Origin: Liopterus haemorrhoidalis
Lineage: Eukaryota; Arthropoda; Insecta; Coleoptera; Dytiscidae
DNA length: 64,000 nucleotides
Assembly: GCA_963971575.1 (NCBI GenBank)
Contig: OZ020615.1
Coordinates: 63,931,379 to 63,995,378 of the forward strand
Reading direction: 5' to 3'
Part shown: positions 22,480 through 33,480 of the stretch, one piece after another
Layout: each line of letters starts with the position of its first letter
Numbering within the stretch: position 1 is the stretch's first letter
Translations under genes and position numbers: made by a program
The notes under the pieces: model-generated
The model's database searches: none
What the model saw: only the letters and a program-made list of their open reading frames with translations
Told to the model about the DNA's origin: nothing

Positions 22480-23310
22480 AAAAAAATTTTGAAGGCAAAA
22501 TATGGCGAAATGAGCCAGCTGTAGCAAATCTTCTCAGACTCCAGGAAAAAAATTAGATTTTGCGGTGACCAGCATAACTCGTCACTAGATCATCTGAAAT
22601 CAAAAATCCAAAAAGATTTTGTTAGTTTATGAGTTTGCCAATGAGTTGGTCAAGTTAATCGGAGCAAAATTGACTGAGATATACTCATTTTAATACTAGT
22701 ACCTATTATTTGTTTTTTCGCGCCTATCGTATGTATGTGGCGTTGTATCGCTTTTGTGCGCATGTGGCTTTAATATCGATATCAGCTGCTTTATACTCTT
22801 AGGGAGGGGATTCTCTAATTTTTTCCTCTACTTATGTAAGTAGAGGAAAAAATTTTAATATTTATTTAATAAAAAAAACATTCTTTATTTTTAAACGCGT
22901 TTTCTGAAAAATAGCTTTTTTTGATGCGGTGTACATCAAAAACTAATGAATGGATCTTTCTGAAATTTTGCACACTTCTTTATAAATCATTTTACTAGGT
23001 AGTGACGTTGAGTTTTTGCTTTTATTTTATATATATTTTTTTATAACCATTTTTCCGATTACCAAACACGATTTTTTAAGTTCATTTTCGATTTTTTGAC
23101 GTTAAAATCGTACCAAAAATTTAAAACTCAATTTAATAAAAAAAACTCTACGTCACTACCTGAAGAATCTTTTAAACTAACCAAAACTTTTTGAATTTTA
23201 TGTTTCAGATGATTGTGTCACTAGATATCGTGTACACCGCAAATCAACTTTTTGGAGTGTTTACTAAAAAATGACGCCAATGGCTCATTTTTCAATATTT
23301 TTCAATAAAA
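22480..23310. mobile_element. Imperfect foldback with a perfect inner palindrome
   Basis: The inverted pair GCGGTGTAC ... TAGTGACGT(T/A)GAGTTTTT lies around 22925-23020 and 23140-23255. Outer words GAAATGAGCCA / TGGCTCATTTTTCAAT are also inverted. At 22817-22854 there is a 38-base palindrome with 18-bp arms (AATTTTTTCCTCTACTTA) and a 2-base centre. No coding potential is recognised. Confidence 0.5.
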
Positions 23311-23331
23311 ATTTAACGCAATACTCTTCAA

Positions 23332-23670
23332 GTGTTGTTCTTTAAGATAGACTTTCACCCATGTAGCTTACCTTTACCAGATTTCCACAAATCGTTCTTA
23401 AAAATATGCTTAAAAAATGCAAAACTAACCATACACCCCCCCTTAAAGTTACTAATTTCAATTCAAAATATAATTTCTGCTTATACCAAAGAAATAGATT
23501 ATAATTTATATATTAGTATAGACTTGTATTTAATTTTTAATTTGTGTGTTATTGCTCCGTTGTTTTTGTGGCCCTTAGACAACGATGCCCCAGGCTTTTA
23601 TCCGTACCTTAATCCGCGAATGAATAAACTCTCATTTAATAGACGCAATTTAGGCGGACACGCTTTGTAA
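23332..23670 (+). CDS. Unrecognised frame; last third looks coding
   Basis: 112 codons. The first two thirds are AT-rich and may be intron or chance. The final ~35 codons (APGFYPYLNPRMNKLSFNRR and GGHAL before the stop) have the amino-acid balance and base composition of real exon. It is followed 30 bases later by the region at 23700. I do not recognise a family. Confidence 0.3.
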   Translation: MLFFKIDFHPCSLPLPDFHKSFLKICLKNAKLTIHPPLKLLISIQNIISAYTKEIDYNLYISIDLYLIFNLCVIAPLFLWPLDNDAPGFYPYLNPRMNKLSFNRRNLGGHAL

Positions 23671-23699
23671 TCTATTTTTCTAATATTAAAATTACAGGG

Positions 23700-24275
23700 T
23701 TGCTATTATGCCTGTAGGGTACCGACCGAGCGATGGTGATGCGGGAGTTGTATAAGTTGATATGTGATCAAAACGAAGCGCTACCCGTAGACGTGGTGCA
23801 GACAGATCCGTTGGACTTTATGAACGGCGAAGACGATTTTCGGCACACGCTACTTGTTAAGTGGAGTCAAGGTCACGTATACTGCTTTACATCTGACTAA
23901 CCAAACAGGTTGGCAGAGCGGTACTGGGCACACTGGGTAGATCGCGTATTGCTGGTCATCTTGAACGGCGACAATCAAGCCTACAACTTCGATCAAACAC
24001 TCTTCATTAAGTTCTTTGTCCGGCAGTAAGGCGGGCAGCAGTCAGGCGGTCCGGCGGTAAAGAGATGCTCCCTGCAAACTGGTTCCGCGGATCAAGTTCC
24101 ACTTGTAGAAGGAATCTCAGAGAAGTCACGGCGAACACGACCTGTGTGGCGGACAATAAAACCCTATATTACCACCATATCACAGCACCAACGGATAAAA
24201 CCGCTCGACAACATACACATTCACACACTATGGCAAACCAAAGCAATACAATTATCTCCAACATAACAAATCTAT
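23700..24275 (+). pseudogene. Unrecognised GC-rich reading frame with two stops
   Basis: Starting just after TGCCTGTAG (acceptor-like) one frame runs ~190 codons with stops only near 23898 and 24028. Segments include RAMVMRELYKLICDQNEAL, VVQTDPLDFMNGEDDFRHTL, KWSQGHVYCFTSD, then RYWAHWVDRVLLVILNGDN and FDQTLFIKFFVRQ. GC content is near 50% in a ~32% background. AATAAA occurs at about 24279. It could be exons of a decayed host gene, of a large transposon, or an old viral insertion; I cannot place it. Description only, no function inferred. Confidence 0.45.
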
Positions 24276-24289
24276 ATTAATAAAATATT

Positions 24290-24345
24290 AATGTTCGAAT
24301 TTTCACACGTTTCAAGATTTTGTAGATATCTGATAAGCGAAGAAC
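24290..24345 (-). mobile_element. Family A 3' tip
   Basis: Reversed terminal segment GAATTTTCACACGTTTCA followed by a diverged subterminal repeat (AGATTTTGTAGATAT). Old fragment. Confidence 0.5.
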
Positions 24346-24440
24346 ATCAACAGAAGGTCCAAATGATTAATTTTTGGGGCAATATGTTTGCCATAATCGC
24401 AACATATTGTCGCATAAACTCCGTGAGTTTATGCCACTGA

Positions 24441-24911
24441 TACCCTTTTCACACTAGATCTTTAAGACGATTGAACTTAAACTTCATCGATGTTTAATAT
24501 CGGTTTGCTTTCACACTTGATGTTTAATTTGAAGAAGAAATCTCCATGTAAAGCTAGTATGTATTGCCAACATAATTTCATATCGTTTGAAATTATTCTG
24601 TCATTAATTTGTATATCGAGGTTAGGAGAAGTTTATTTTTTATATTTATTTAAATAATAACGCAAATAATCTTCTCATAACCTCGATATATAAAATGATA
24701 ACAGCTGAACATAGATAAAAGAAGAGAAGCACAAATTCAAGGAGTATTTTTTTATAATGGGAATTAAGTTGGCAATGCGGGCGAAGTTTAAGACGCAGAT
24801 CTCTGTCTTAAACATCGGTCGTGTTTAGACGAGGCCGTACGGTTTCACATTAGCGTTTAAAGATCCATTCACTTAAACATCCGATCTTAAAGATCTAGTG
24901 TGAAAAGGGTA
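24441..24911. mobile_element. 471-bp relative of the PIF/Harbinger-like MITE
   Basis: Ends TACCCTTTTCACACTAG / CTAGTGTGAAAAGGGTA, flanks TGA and TAA. The terminal ~130 bp resemble the 602-bp copies in inverted order, but the centre differs and includes its own inverted CTTCTCATAACCTCGATAT / ATATCGAGGTTAGGAGAAG pair. Confidence 0.8.
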
Positions 24912-24954
24912 TAAGAATACTGTCTAGTTTTTACTACAGTCTTGTTCAGTCAAT

Positions 24955-25351
24955 AATTACTTAAGGGCTAATAGCTTGGGGTGAAACGACACACTGTCAT
25001 ATGTTAAGATTAGCAATAATACAGAAAATGATAATTAAGATAATACTGAAAAAACCTTTATATTTCCCTACAGATAGGTTATTTTCTGAATCTAAATTAA
25101 TGAATATGCAACAGTTGTTTGCGCTATCAATAATAAGACATATTTATAAAAGCAAGGCTCATATCTTACATATACAACATCCTTATGCTACTAGAAATTC
25201 TGGGCAAGCATTGCCTTACAAAGCAATTAAAACAATTGGACAGAGGAGTTTTAATTATTTTGTACCAAAAATCTACAATAAATTCGCTTCACGACATCAG
25301 ATTAATATTCAACAAAATAATGTAATCAAAATTGCCAAAAAAGTGGATTAA
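24955..25351 (+). pseudogene. C-terminal fragment of a CR1/Jockey-type RT
   Basis: The frame reads GLIAWGETTHCHMLRL, IQKMIIKIILKKP, then FSESKLMNMQQLFALSIIRH, HPYATRNSGQAL and SFNYFVPKIYNKF, in the order of the RT C-terminal region (LQKRVIRII ... R....L..P..KT..G..S......) . One stop lies just upstream. No catalytic domain remains. Confidence 0.7.
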
Positions 25352-25549
25352 CCAGCTAACAAAAATCGAATGACTCGAGTTAATATTTTGTAAATGTATT
25401 GCACATCTTTTATGTTTACTTTAGCATGTATATAAAAGTAAAAATTTCAATATTACTGATTAAAGTAAATTATGAAGAAAACTGTGCTGATTGTTATAAA
25501 ATTCTTCAAAGCAAAAAAGATCTACTCAAAAAGAATCATAGTTCGGAAA

Positions 25550-25704
25550 AGACAGACAGACGGACGGACGGACAGACGGTCGGACAGAGAGACCGACAGA
25601 CATCATGGTAAAAATAGTCAAAACGTTATGTAGGGACCTCAATTCGTGGAGATCCATCGAAATCTCGAAATGTGAAAATCGGTATGATCACAATACCTCC
25701 CTTA
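25550..25704 (-). mobile_element. Family B 5' fragment (B5)
   Basis: Contains the (TCTG)n-type tract with GTCC variants and the conserved block TTATGTAGGGACCTCAATTC to GGTATGATCACAATACCTCC. It is cut at 25704 where a mariner terminus begins. Confidence 0.7.
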
Positions 25705-25706
25705 TA

Positions 25707-26330
25707 CGAGGGATGTTTCCTAAATTCTGGGAATTGTGCTATATTTAAATTACGCAGAACTTATAGGCAATGTTATTGGTGCCAGACAAGTCTTGACATG
25801 TTTATGCAACTATCTAATGCAATATTGTTCAGTCTGATTTAGGTGTTCGACTGATATAGACGCGTTTTCATAGCACTGTTTTTGTAACCATGGAAGACGC
25901 ATCAAAATCTCAAAGAGCAATAATTTTCTTTTTTTGGAAAGGTGTGAAAACATCAGAAATTATTCAGCGTCTGCAAGGAGTATTTGGTGAGTCTGCAGAA
26001 TCAAAAAGTACTGTTTATCGGTGGATCGATCGTTTTAAAACCGGTAGAACATCACTGGAAGATGATCAACACAGTGGGCGCCCAAGCACGTCGGTAAATG
26101 AAAGAAACATTACTGCCGTCGAAGACCTACTGAAAGAGGACAGGCGAATGATTATTCGTCAAATTAGTGTGCGCCTAGGGATAGGTACACGACAAGTTCA
26201 TGACATCTTGCATGATTGTTTGGGCGTTAGCAAGGTTTCGCCGCGCTGGGTGCCAAGGCTGTTGGGACCAGAACAGAAACTCAATAGGTCTGATACTTGT
26301 CGTCAACTTCAAGAGCATTAGTTTATCGTT
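25707..26330 (+). pseudogene. Mariner transposase N-terminal half with 5' ITR
   Basis: The ITR CGAGGGATGTTTCC begins right after a TA at 25705-25706. The ORF at 25890-26321 (143 codons) has the two helix-turn-helix units of mariner transposases: RAIIFFFWKGVKTSEIIQRL and KSTVYRWIDRFKTGRTSLED, then GRPSTSVNERNI, RQISVRLGIGTRQVHDILHD and the linker WVPRLLGPEQK. The catalytic DDD domain and 3' ITR are missing. Compared with the other mariner pieces here it belongs to a different lineage. Confidence 0.8.
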
Positions 26331-26368
26331 GGGATAAATGTATTCAGTTAAATGGAGATAATTTGTAC

Positions 26369-26735
26369 CTACAGTCTATTCCAAACGATTAGGCGGAACT
26401 AACCACAATTTTCATTTTTGTAATTTGTCAAAAGCTTCAATCAATCGGTAAAAGTAACTAGAATTGAATATCTATTTCCGCCTAAACCAAAGGAACAGAC
26501 CTTACTATTTTTACATTTATAAAATGAAATATTGGATTTTACTACAATACTAATATAGTAATCTTAATGTTAATTTTATATTATTTAACATAAAAATACT
26601 CTCATACACAATTATTTTTATACTTTTTTAAGTTGAAATAAAGTCTGTTCCTTTGGTTTAGGCGGAACTAGATTTTCATTTCTAGTTACTTTTACCGATT
26701 AATTGAAGCTTTTGATCATTTTGTTCAGGAAAAGC
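26369..26735. mobile_element. Tc1/mariner-type MITE remnants
   Basis: CAGTCTATTCCAAACGATTA opens at about 26371, an inverted partner CCTAAACCAAAGGAACAGAC lies at about 26490-26509, and another left end GTCTGTTCCTTTGGTTTAGG starts at about 26645. Related to the intact copy at 31315-31719. Rearranged. Confidence 0.55.
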
Positions 26736-27425
26736 CAACTTCAGTATATAAAAAAATAGCTAATGACAGCTTACAAAAATCCAGGGATTGGAGGAATAAC
26801 AACTGGGAAAGTGTCAACAAGACTCAAAAAGAAAAAGTGTGTTGGCGTCGTTGGTCGTTCGCATTGTTTGCAAAAATTAGAAGTTTCTTCTTATTTTTTC
26901 GTATTCTGCTAACTGCTAAGAAGAATAAAAACTAACACTATTAGTATTGTTATATCACAATAGATGGCGCTTATATTTTGTGTACTAATTTTAATAAAAA
27001 TTAAATTTTTAAGATTCCAGCGCCTATAGCGGTAGTTTCTGAATTTCAAAGTTTAAACATCGACATCGGTAAAAGACATCGATGTTTTATCGATACTATC
27101 GCCAGCTGACCATCGATGGTAAAAACATCGATGTTTTTAAAACAAACATCGATGTTTTCGATACATCGATGTTTTTTTCCCATCCCTAGCCTAGGGCCTC
27201 GCGTTGTGTACATCCGGCCCTGGCTGTATACATTTTATTTGAATTCATTTAATAAATTTACAAACGTAATCAAGAGACCTGTAAATATAATAAAAATCTG
27301 CACCTTTAAATGTTAGATATAAGTGTAATTTAAAATGTGGGTTGAGTAATTGTGGTTGGAATGCCATTGAATGTGTGTGATATTGTTTGACGCGCCGAGC
27401 CAGCACTGAGCACTGTCGTCGGTAA
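26736..27425. other. No gene; GATGTTTT/CATCGAT repeats
   Basis: Around 27055-27180 the words CATCGATG and ACATCGATGTTTT recur in both orientations, a short diverged inverted-repeat cluster. Otherwise unassigned. Confidence 0.5.
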
Positions 27426-27429
27426 CCTC

Positions 27430-27700
27430 ATAAAGAACAAGTCTGAGTACGTAATCAGGTTGTGTCCAGCGATGGCGTCTGTGGAGCAACCAACCCCCAA
27501 CCCCCAATCCCCAATCCCCAGTCCATGTCACCCCCCATACCACTTCTATCGATCTCTACTTGCGACTGTTTGTTTTTTTATCCTCGGCAGACACGGGCAG
27601 GGCCACGAGAGGGACAGGGCGAGGGAGAGGGAGGGGAACGTCATTGTTTCTCGGATTTACGTGACTGAAATGCAGAGCATACCACTATTCTACAAAGATC
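27430..27700. other. GC-rich patch with C-runs and AG-rich runs
   Basis: A CCCCCAACCCCCAATCCCC tract near 27490 and GAGGGAGAGGGAGGGGAACG near 27624. Overlapping short frames on both strands are present because of composition; none is recognisable. Confidence 0.4.
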
Positions 27701-27784
27701 ATTAGTCACAGGTTAAGAAATCTTTTTGGCGCACACCATCTAAGGCTATTAACTAGGGTGACCAGATCAGGTAAACCCTAAGAT

Positions 27785-27952
27785 TGAAAAAAAATCAGCT
27801 GTGGCCACCACAAGACCGATCGCCATCACAAAGTACTTGTATAAAATACATTCTAGCAGCAGAGTAGAAATAACTTGGCCTAATATTTTCTAATAGAGAT
27901 ATTATTTATCATGACCATGAAAACGTTACATATAAGTATGAAAAAATAGATA
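27785..27952 (-). mobile_element. Family B 3' end fragment
   Basis: AAAAAATCAGCTGTGGCCAC, the hairpin, and the terminal body to GTATGAAAAAATAGATA. A second, longer B copy starts 190 bases later in the same orientation. Confidence 0.75.
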
Positions 27953-28137
27953 CAGTAATACCCCGTTACTCGACTGCCTCTTAGCTCGACATTTTCGCCA
28001 CTCGACGTAAATGTCGAGAGTGAGAGTCGATGGAAGCATCGCTATCCGACGCGTGATCGAGTACCGATCACGCGTATTTGCGCATTTGCTTACGTAAATA
28101 TTTATGAAACAATAGCATTCAATGTTCAAAATATATT
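27953..28137. mobile_element. Pogo/Tigger-like terminal fragment
   Basis: CAGTAATACCCCGTTACTCG begins after a TA within the B fragment. GCTCGACATTTTCGCC and CTCGACGTAAATGTCGAG follow. The opposite terminus is missing. Similar in style to CAG-ended Tigger elements, but distinct from the pair at 33.5 and 38.9 kb. Confidence 0.45.
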
Positions 28138-28771
28138 TAAAAAATCAGCTGTGGCCACCACAGGACTGACCGCCATCGTAAAGTATTCGTATAAAATACA
28201 TTCTAGCAGCAGAGTAGAAATAACTTGGCCTAATATTTTCTAACAGAGATATTATTTGTCATGACCATGGAAACGTTACATAAAAGTATGAAAAAATTGA
28301 GACTTTAAAAATTTTTACAAAAATTTGTCGAAATTTTTCGTTTTATCAAAAAACGTGTCAAATAAAAGTTATTACTTATTGCATTTATAGCAACTTTTGT
28401 TGAATAATTTTTTTCGAAATATTTTTCTGTTGCTAAATATTCGCAAAAATCTTAAAATCGACAAGAGTAAACTCCTATTTCTAGTCCACCGATTTTTACC
28501 AAAAGTTGATCAACTCGTGCCATTGATGTAAAAAGCTTAAATATGCAGTTTCATAAAAATCCTTTCAGTCTAATTTGCTCTGCACGTGTACACAGACGGA
28601 CAGACAGACAGACAGACGGACAGACAGACAGACAGACCGACAGACATCATGCTAAAAATAGTCAAAACGTTATGTAGGGACCTCAATTCGTGAAGATCCA
28701 TCGAAATCTCGAAATGTCAAAATCGGTATGATCACAATACCTCCCTTATATATGTTGACGGTCGGTAAAAA
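28138..28771 (-). mobile_element. Family B copy B2, full length
   Basis: Reversed: 3' end at 28138 (AAAAATCAGCTGTGGCCACC, hairpin CTGTGG-CCA-CCACAG, subterminal GGACTGACCGCC) and 5' end at 28771 (GACGGTCGGTAAAAA). Microsatellite at about 28594-28648. The left and right subterminal words ACCGACCG(C/T)C and their inverse pair. Confidence 0.8.
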
Positions 28772-28889
28772 AGCATTTTCACACCACAATTACTATGTTA
28801 AATGCATTTTGAGTTCAAAAAAAAGATTTTTTTAAAAATTATTTTCAAGTAAGAGCTGCAGCTCCGCAGCGCGTACTCAGGAGCCGCCA

Positions 28890-29004
28890 CTGGTGATTAC
28901 TACAAAGCAAAATTTGTCCTACACACTCAGCATGTCGCCTTCACTTATAATATACCTGCGAAACCCTGCAATGTGTGAAATTTCACACTTCACATCAATT
29001 TTTT
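28890..29004 (+). mobile_element. Family A type II 3' fragment
   Basis: GTGATTACTACAAAGCAAAA to the terminal hairpin and CTTCACATCAATTTTTT. Same variant as in 5690-5848 and A10. Confidence 0.7.
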
Positions 29005-29428
29005 GTTTTTAATTCTGTTTGTATTTTCTGTAGTATATGGATGTGTATTTGGCGTAATTGTCTAAAGGTAATAATATTCATTCGGCGTGATGACCTTCTG
29101 AGCGTGCAAACATCAGCGCGGTACTGTATGGCTGTCGCACAATGAGTGACATTGGCGACTCCTACTGCCTACCGTAGACCTTGTTCTAACGTTCAGTGGG
29201 TCGTCCAAACTAAAAACTCCCTTTCACAGCCTTGACCCGCCCGACCGTCCGCCGGAATCTCACACCCTTGGACGAAACCTCGATATGCACTCGAATATAA
29301 CAGCTCCAACATTTCAAACACTAAATAAACAACTTCATTATTGATTACATCTTTACTTCTACACCGTTAAAGTTGCGTTCACAGCTCTAAATTTAATAGA
29401 CCATTTCGACAACGCACGTGCGAATATA
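29005..29428. other. No gene seen
   Basis: Mixed composition with a few GC-rich words. No frame or repeat is supported. Confidence 0.45.
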
Positions 29429-29436
29429 TCCTAAGT

Positions 29437-29641
29437 TAGGGTGACCATTTTCTTAAGAAGGCAATGCGGGACGGAACAAGAAAAAGGTCCTCATCACCCA
29501 AATCCAAGTGAAGAGCAAAAAACCAAAGGTCCTCACCTCCCAAATCCAAAATGCGGGACAAATAGTTAAAATGCGGGACTTTTGCGGGACGCATCTTAAT
29601 GCGGGACCAAATGTTAAAATGCGGGACGAATGCTCACCCTA
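29437..29641. mobile_element. hAT MITE with 8-bp TSD
   Basis: TAGGGTGACC / GCTCACCCTA ends. TCCTAAGT is duplicated at 29429-29436 and 29642-29649. The interior has GGTCCTCA array units and repeated GCGGGAC words, the reverse of the MITE at 7454-7777. A second left end, TAGAGTGACTATTTACTTGA, begins at 29650 immediately after the TSD and shares the same first ~40 bases, so two related insertions used one site. Confidence 0.9.
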
Positions 29642-29833
29642 TCCTAAGTTAGAGTGACTATTTACTTGAGAAGACATTGCGGGACGGTACTCGTGTATAA
29701 CAGGGAAGGAGTACAAAAGATAACAAAAATATATTAAACGATTTAATTTAACAATTTTAACTAATATTGTTTAAATATCGTATAAAAATAGCAATTGATT
29801 AAAAAATAAATTGTACTGATAACTGCATATATA

Positions 29834-30008
29834 CAGAGGCGGATCTACATACGGGCTAATAGGGCTTAAGCCCTGGGCCCCGGATTAGACAAAAAAAAGC
29901 TCATGGTTTCTGAAATACAAGTGATGACAAAAAAGGTCCTCTCTTGTAAAATATAAGTGATGACAAAAAAAAGGTCTTCACATGTGTAAAATATTACAAG
30001 TGATGACA
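29834..30008. mobile_element. hAT-type end plus GAGGACC-related array
   Basis: CAGAGGCGGATCTACATACG starts like a hAT terminus. It is followed by three units of ACAAGTGATGACAAAAAAGG. The array ends in an A-run where family B copy B3 begins. Confidence 0.55.
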
Positions 30009-30731
30009 AAAAAAAATCAGCTGTGGCCACCACAGGACCGACCACCGTCATAAAGGACTTGTATAAAATACAGTCTAGCAGTATAGTAGAAGAGTAGAAG
30101 TATAAAAAAATTTACTTTTTGAAAAATGTTTCAAATTTTTTTCGTTTTATCAAAAAATGTCTCAAATAAAAGTTGTTAGTTATCGTATTTATAGCAACTT
30201 TTGTTAAATAAATTTTTTCGAAATATTTTTCTGTCGCTAAATATTCGCAAAAATCTTAAAATCGACACGAGTAAACTCCCATTTCTAGTCAACCGATTTG
30301 TACTAAAAGTTAATCAATTCGTGCCATTGATGTTAAAAGCTTAAATATGAAGTTTCATAAAAATCCTTTTAGTCGAATTTACTCTGCACGTGTACACAGG
30401 CAGACGGACGAACGGACAGACAGACAGACAGACAGACGGACAGACGGACAGACAGATCGACACGAGTAAATTTCCATTTCTAGTTCGATTTTTACCAAAA
30501 GTTGATAAACTCGTGCCATTGCCTCGTGTCAGAAGCGTAAATATGAAGTTTCATAAAAATCCTTTCAACCGAATTTGCTCTGCAGACAGACAGACCGACA
30601 GAAATCATGCTAAAAATAGTCAAAACGTTATGTAGGGACCTGAATTCGTGGAGATCCATTGAAATCTCGAAATGTCAAAATTGGTATGATTACAATACCT
30701 CCCTTATATGTGTTGTGCGGTCGGTAAAAAT
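30009..30731 (-). mobile_element. Family B copy B3 with internal duplication
   Basis: Full-length copy joined to the A-run of the array. The segment from the CACGAGTAAA block to the CAGA tract occurs twice (about 30255-30450 and 30455-30601), giving two microsatellite tracts. The boundary of the duplication lies in the repeats, as expected for unequal pairing. Confidence 0.75.
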
Positions 30732-30734
30732 ATT

Positions 30735-31312
30735 GTCACACATATTTCAACAAATTTCGGAAATCGTGAAACGCAAAATAATTGCTGTAGTTGGGGTTAT
30801 AATTTTGTTATTAAAATTTAGTAAGTAATCATGATCTCGCTAGAGATATTACTGTAATTCAGTAATTAATAATCATAAATAATGCAAAAAAGACTATTTT
30901 GGGGACAAAAGGGGTAAGTTTTATTTGAAATGTGTAGCTTGATGGCGTTTAAAGCCCACCTTTAAGTACGCCCTCGTTACTCTCACCCTGAGGTCAACGC
31001 ATTCTCTGTTCGTAGTTCCTGCTGTGGTCGCACTAACGCATAAATAGGACCAGTAACAGGTTTAAGTGTCACTAATTGCTAACATTGTGCGCAATTTAAT
31101 CTCACAATCAAGCGCATGCTTTAAATGCACCTAAAATGGCACCAAAAGTATAGGCAAAAGTTTAAGCCAAACTAAATGGAATATTAATTTTTGTAAGTTC
31201 TCATGAGTTCACTTTTTACTGATTGAAGAGGGATATTGCTAAATAAAATGATTATAAACTTCATTTGACCGATAAAAATTCCTAGATTTCAAAATCTAGT
31301 TCCATCTAGTTA
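30735..31312. other. No gene seen
   Basis: AT-rich and unassigned up to the TA at 31313. Confidence 0.5.
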
Positions 31313-31314
31313 TA

Positions 31315-31719
31315 CAGTCTGTTCCAAACGGTTAAGCGGAACTAGATTTTGCAAACTAGTTACTTTCATCGTTTAAATCGTGCTTTTCGACCGTTTTGTT
31401 TAAGCTTTGTAAATCATACTTACAATAAACATTTTTTGGTTAAGGTTAATATCATTTTAAAATGTCATTTTCTTTATATTTTGATTTTTTGTGTCATTCT
31501 TAATACAAATTTCCCATTTAATTATTTTTTTGTCATTAAATATAAAAAAAAAAATTAATTTTGACATATGTCATTCGTTTCCATGGTTTCATTGTTGGAA
31601 TTTTAAATTTTGACAGCCCAGCGTGACAAAATGAAATAACCCAAGCAAGGTCTTTTCTCGTGACAACCTAAAAGAACTAAATTCCCATTTAGTTCCGCTT
31701 AACCATTTGGAACAGACTG
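31315..31719. mobile_element. Tc1/mariner-type MITE with TA TSD
   Basis: CAGTCTGTTCCAAACGGTTA and its inverse at 31719, flanked by TA at 31313-31314 and 31720-31721. The inverted repeats run ~32 bp through GCGGAACTA. The interior is AT-rich; the 69-codon frame is not transposase-like. Confidence 0.85.
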
Positions 31720-31739
31720 TATGTATCTCGAAATATGAA

Positions 31740-32945
31740 TTTTTAAAATTGGACCTTTTTCCAAAATTTATTTTTCCAAAACAATAGATTTTAATAAGGC
31801 CCCAGTTCGTTACTTTACTAAATAAGTACTGTAGAATTCAAAAATTCAAGCAGCAGGTCTCTATCTCTTAACGTTTTTGAGATATACATTTTTTAACAAT
31901 ACAAAATTTTACATATTTTGTCAAATTTCAAAAATTTGTTTGAATGTATAAAAAAAGTTGTGTGCTGGCCATTAAGTCCCCATTTTTTTTATTTACTAAA
32001 CTAGGTGTGAAGATTCTAAAAATTCAAACCGCAGGTCTCTATCTCTAATCGTTTTCGAAATATGAATTATGGATACAAATATGAATATAATTTATGACAA
32101 TTTTGAAAGATTATTTTTGAATTTTCTCAAAAATATGAACCCATAGGTCGAAATAGACCACATTTTTGAGATCTACGGCCCAAAATACATAATAGTACCA
32201 ATTTTCAGCCAAATCGGAGACAAAAAAATTTTGGTCAAAAAACGAGATTTTTTTAAGGTGTACCCCTTACGATTTTTTCGATTTTTGGCCATTTTCAAGG
32301 GTTTTGTTTAAACCCCTGTAAAAACTAAACTAGTGAAAATATTAAGGCCCCAATTTTTTTCTAGACTGAACAAGATATGAGTATTCCAATTTTTAAAACT
32401 GCAGGTTCCTATCTCCTACCGATTTTGAGTTACGAATTTTTGAAATTACTATTTTTTTTTTGTAAAAAATCAAAATTTCACAAAACATTTTTTTGTTTTC
32501 AAATTGATTCAAAATGTGCCCTAAGGGTATTTCGGACCTTAGATTTCCAAAAAATCCAACCGCAGGTCTCCATCATTTGTAGTTTTCGAGATACAGTCAC
32601 TTAAACTCAAAAATTTGAATATTTTCAAAAAAATCCCATTCAAAAATGGCTTCAACAATTAAGGCCCCAAATTTTTTCAACAATATATAATAAATTGTGA
32701 TTCCAAAAATTGAAATCGCAGGTCTCTATCTTTTACGATTTTCGAGATATGAATTTTTTAAATTTATAAGATTTTCCTATTTTGATACTTTTCAAACATT
32801 AGTTTAACCCCTATAGCAAAAGTTGTGGGCTAGCCATTAAGTCCCCAATTTTTTTCTAGGCTGAACAAAGTTTGGGGATTCCAAAAATTCAAACCAAAAG
32901 TCTCTATCTCCTTCCATTTTTGAGATACACATTTTTTTTCTATGC
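31740..32945. repeat. Old diverged tandem repeat, about 160-180-bp unit
   Basis: The motif ATTCAAACCGCAGGTCTCTA, then TCTC, TCGTTTTCGAAATATGAAT, recurs near 31846, 32017, 32390, 32550, 32710 and 32890 with heavy divergence; TTAAGGCCCCAATTTTTT precedes several units. All in one orientation. Not coding. Confidence 0.7.
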
Positions 32946-33478
32946 TTGGTCCCGCAACAACTTCTGTCGTACAAAATATGGTCCGTTTTAGTAAAAGTTT
33001 GTTGTTCTATGTAGTACTCTGGCCCAGTTTAATTCTTTGTGGTTTGTATGTGTGTATGGACGTGGAATTTGGTGTGTCTGGCCGTAGGTCCACCACCAAC
33101 CGAGCTCGGTGGGTGTTGGCTGAGACAATGTCGGAGATGTGTGGGTAGAAACACATTGTACCGGAGACTGATCATCCGTCTACCCAGATATATATTCAGC
33201 TCCCCGAACCGATAACTATCATGAAGTTTCACCTGTGTTAGACACTCACTGAAAAATATGAAGATTTCCTCTTCAACTCCATCTTGAAAATAACTCCATA
33301 CTTTGGTCAAAACTGTGGAATATTTGATCAAATTAATATTTAACGTTATTGTATTTTTGTTTTATTAAAAAACAATGAAAAGTTTTGAAGACTAGATTGA
33401 GGCTAGCTATCGAATGTATTCTATTTTTGAAAAATATATGTTACCATATCACATATAGAGAACATATAGAGAGGGAGG
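32946..33478. other. No gene recognised
   Basis: Overlapping 68- and 100-codon frames on opposite strands at 32942-33331 carry no known motif. Composition is slightly less AT-rich than around. Unassigned. Confidence 0.4.
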
Positions 33479-33480
33479 TA

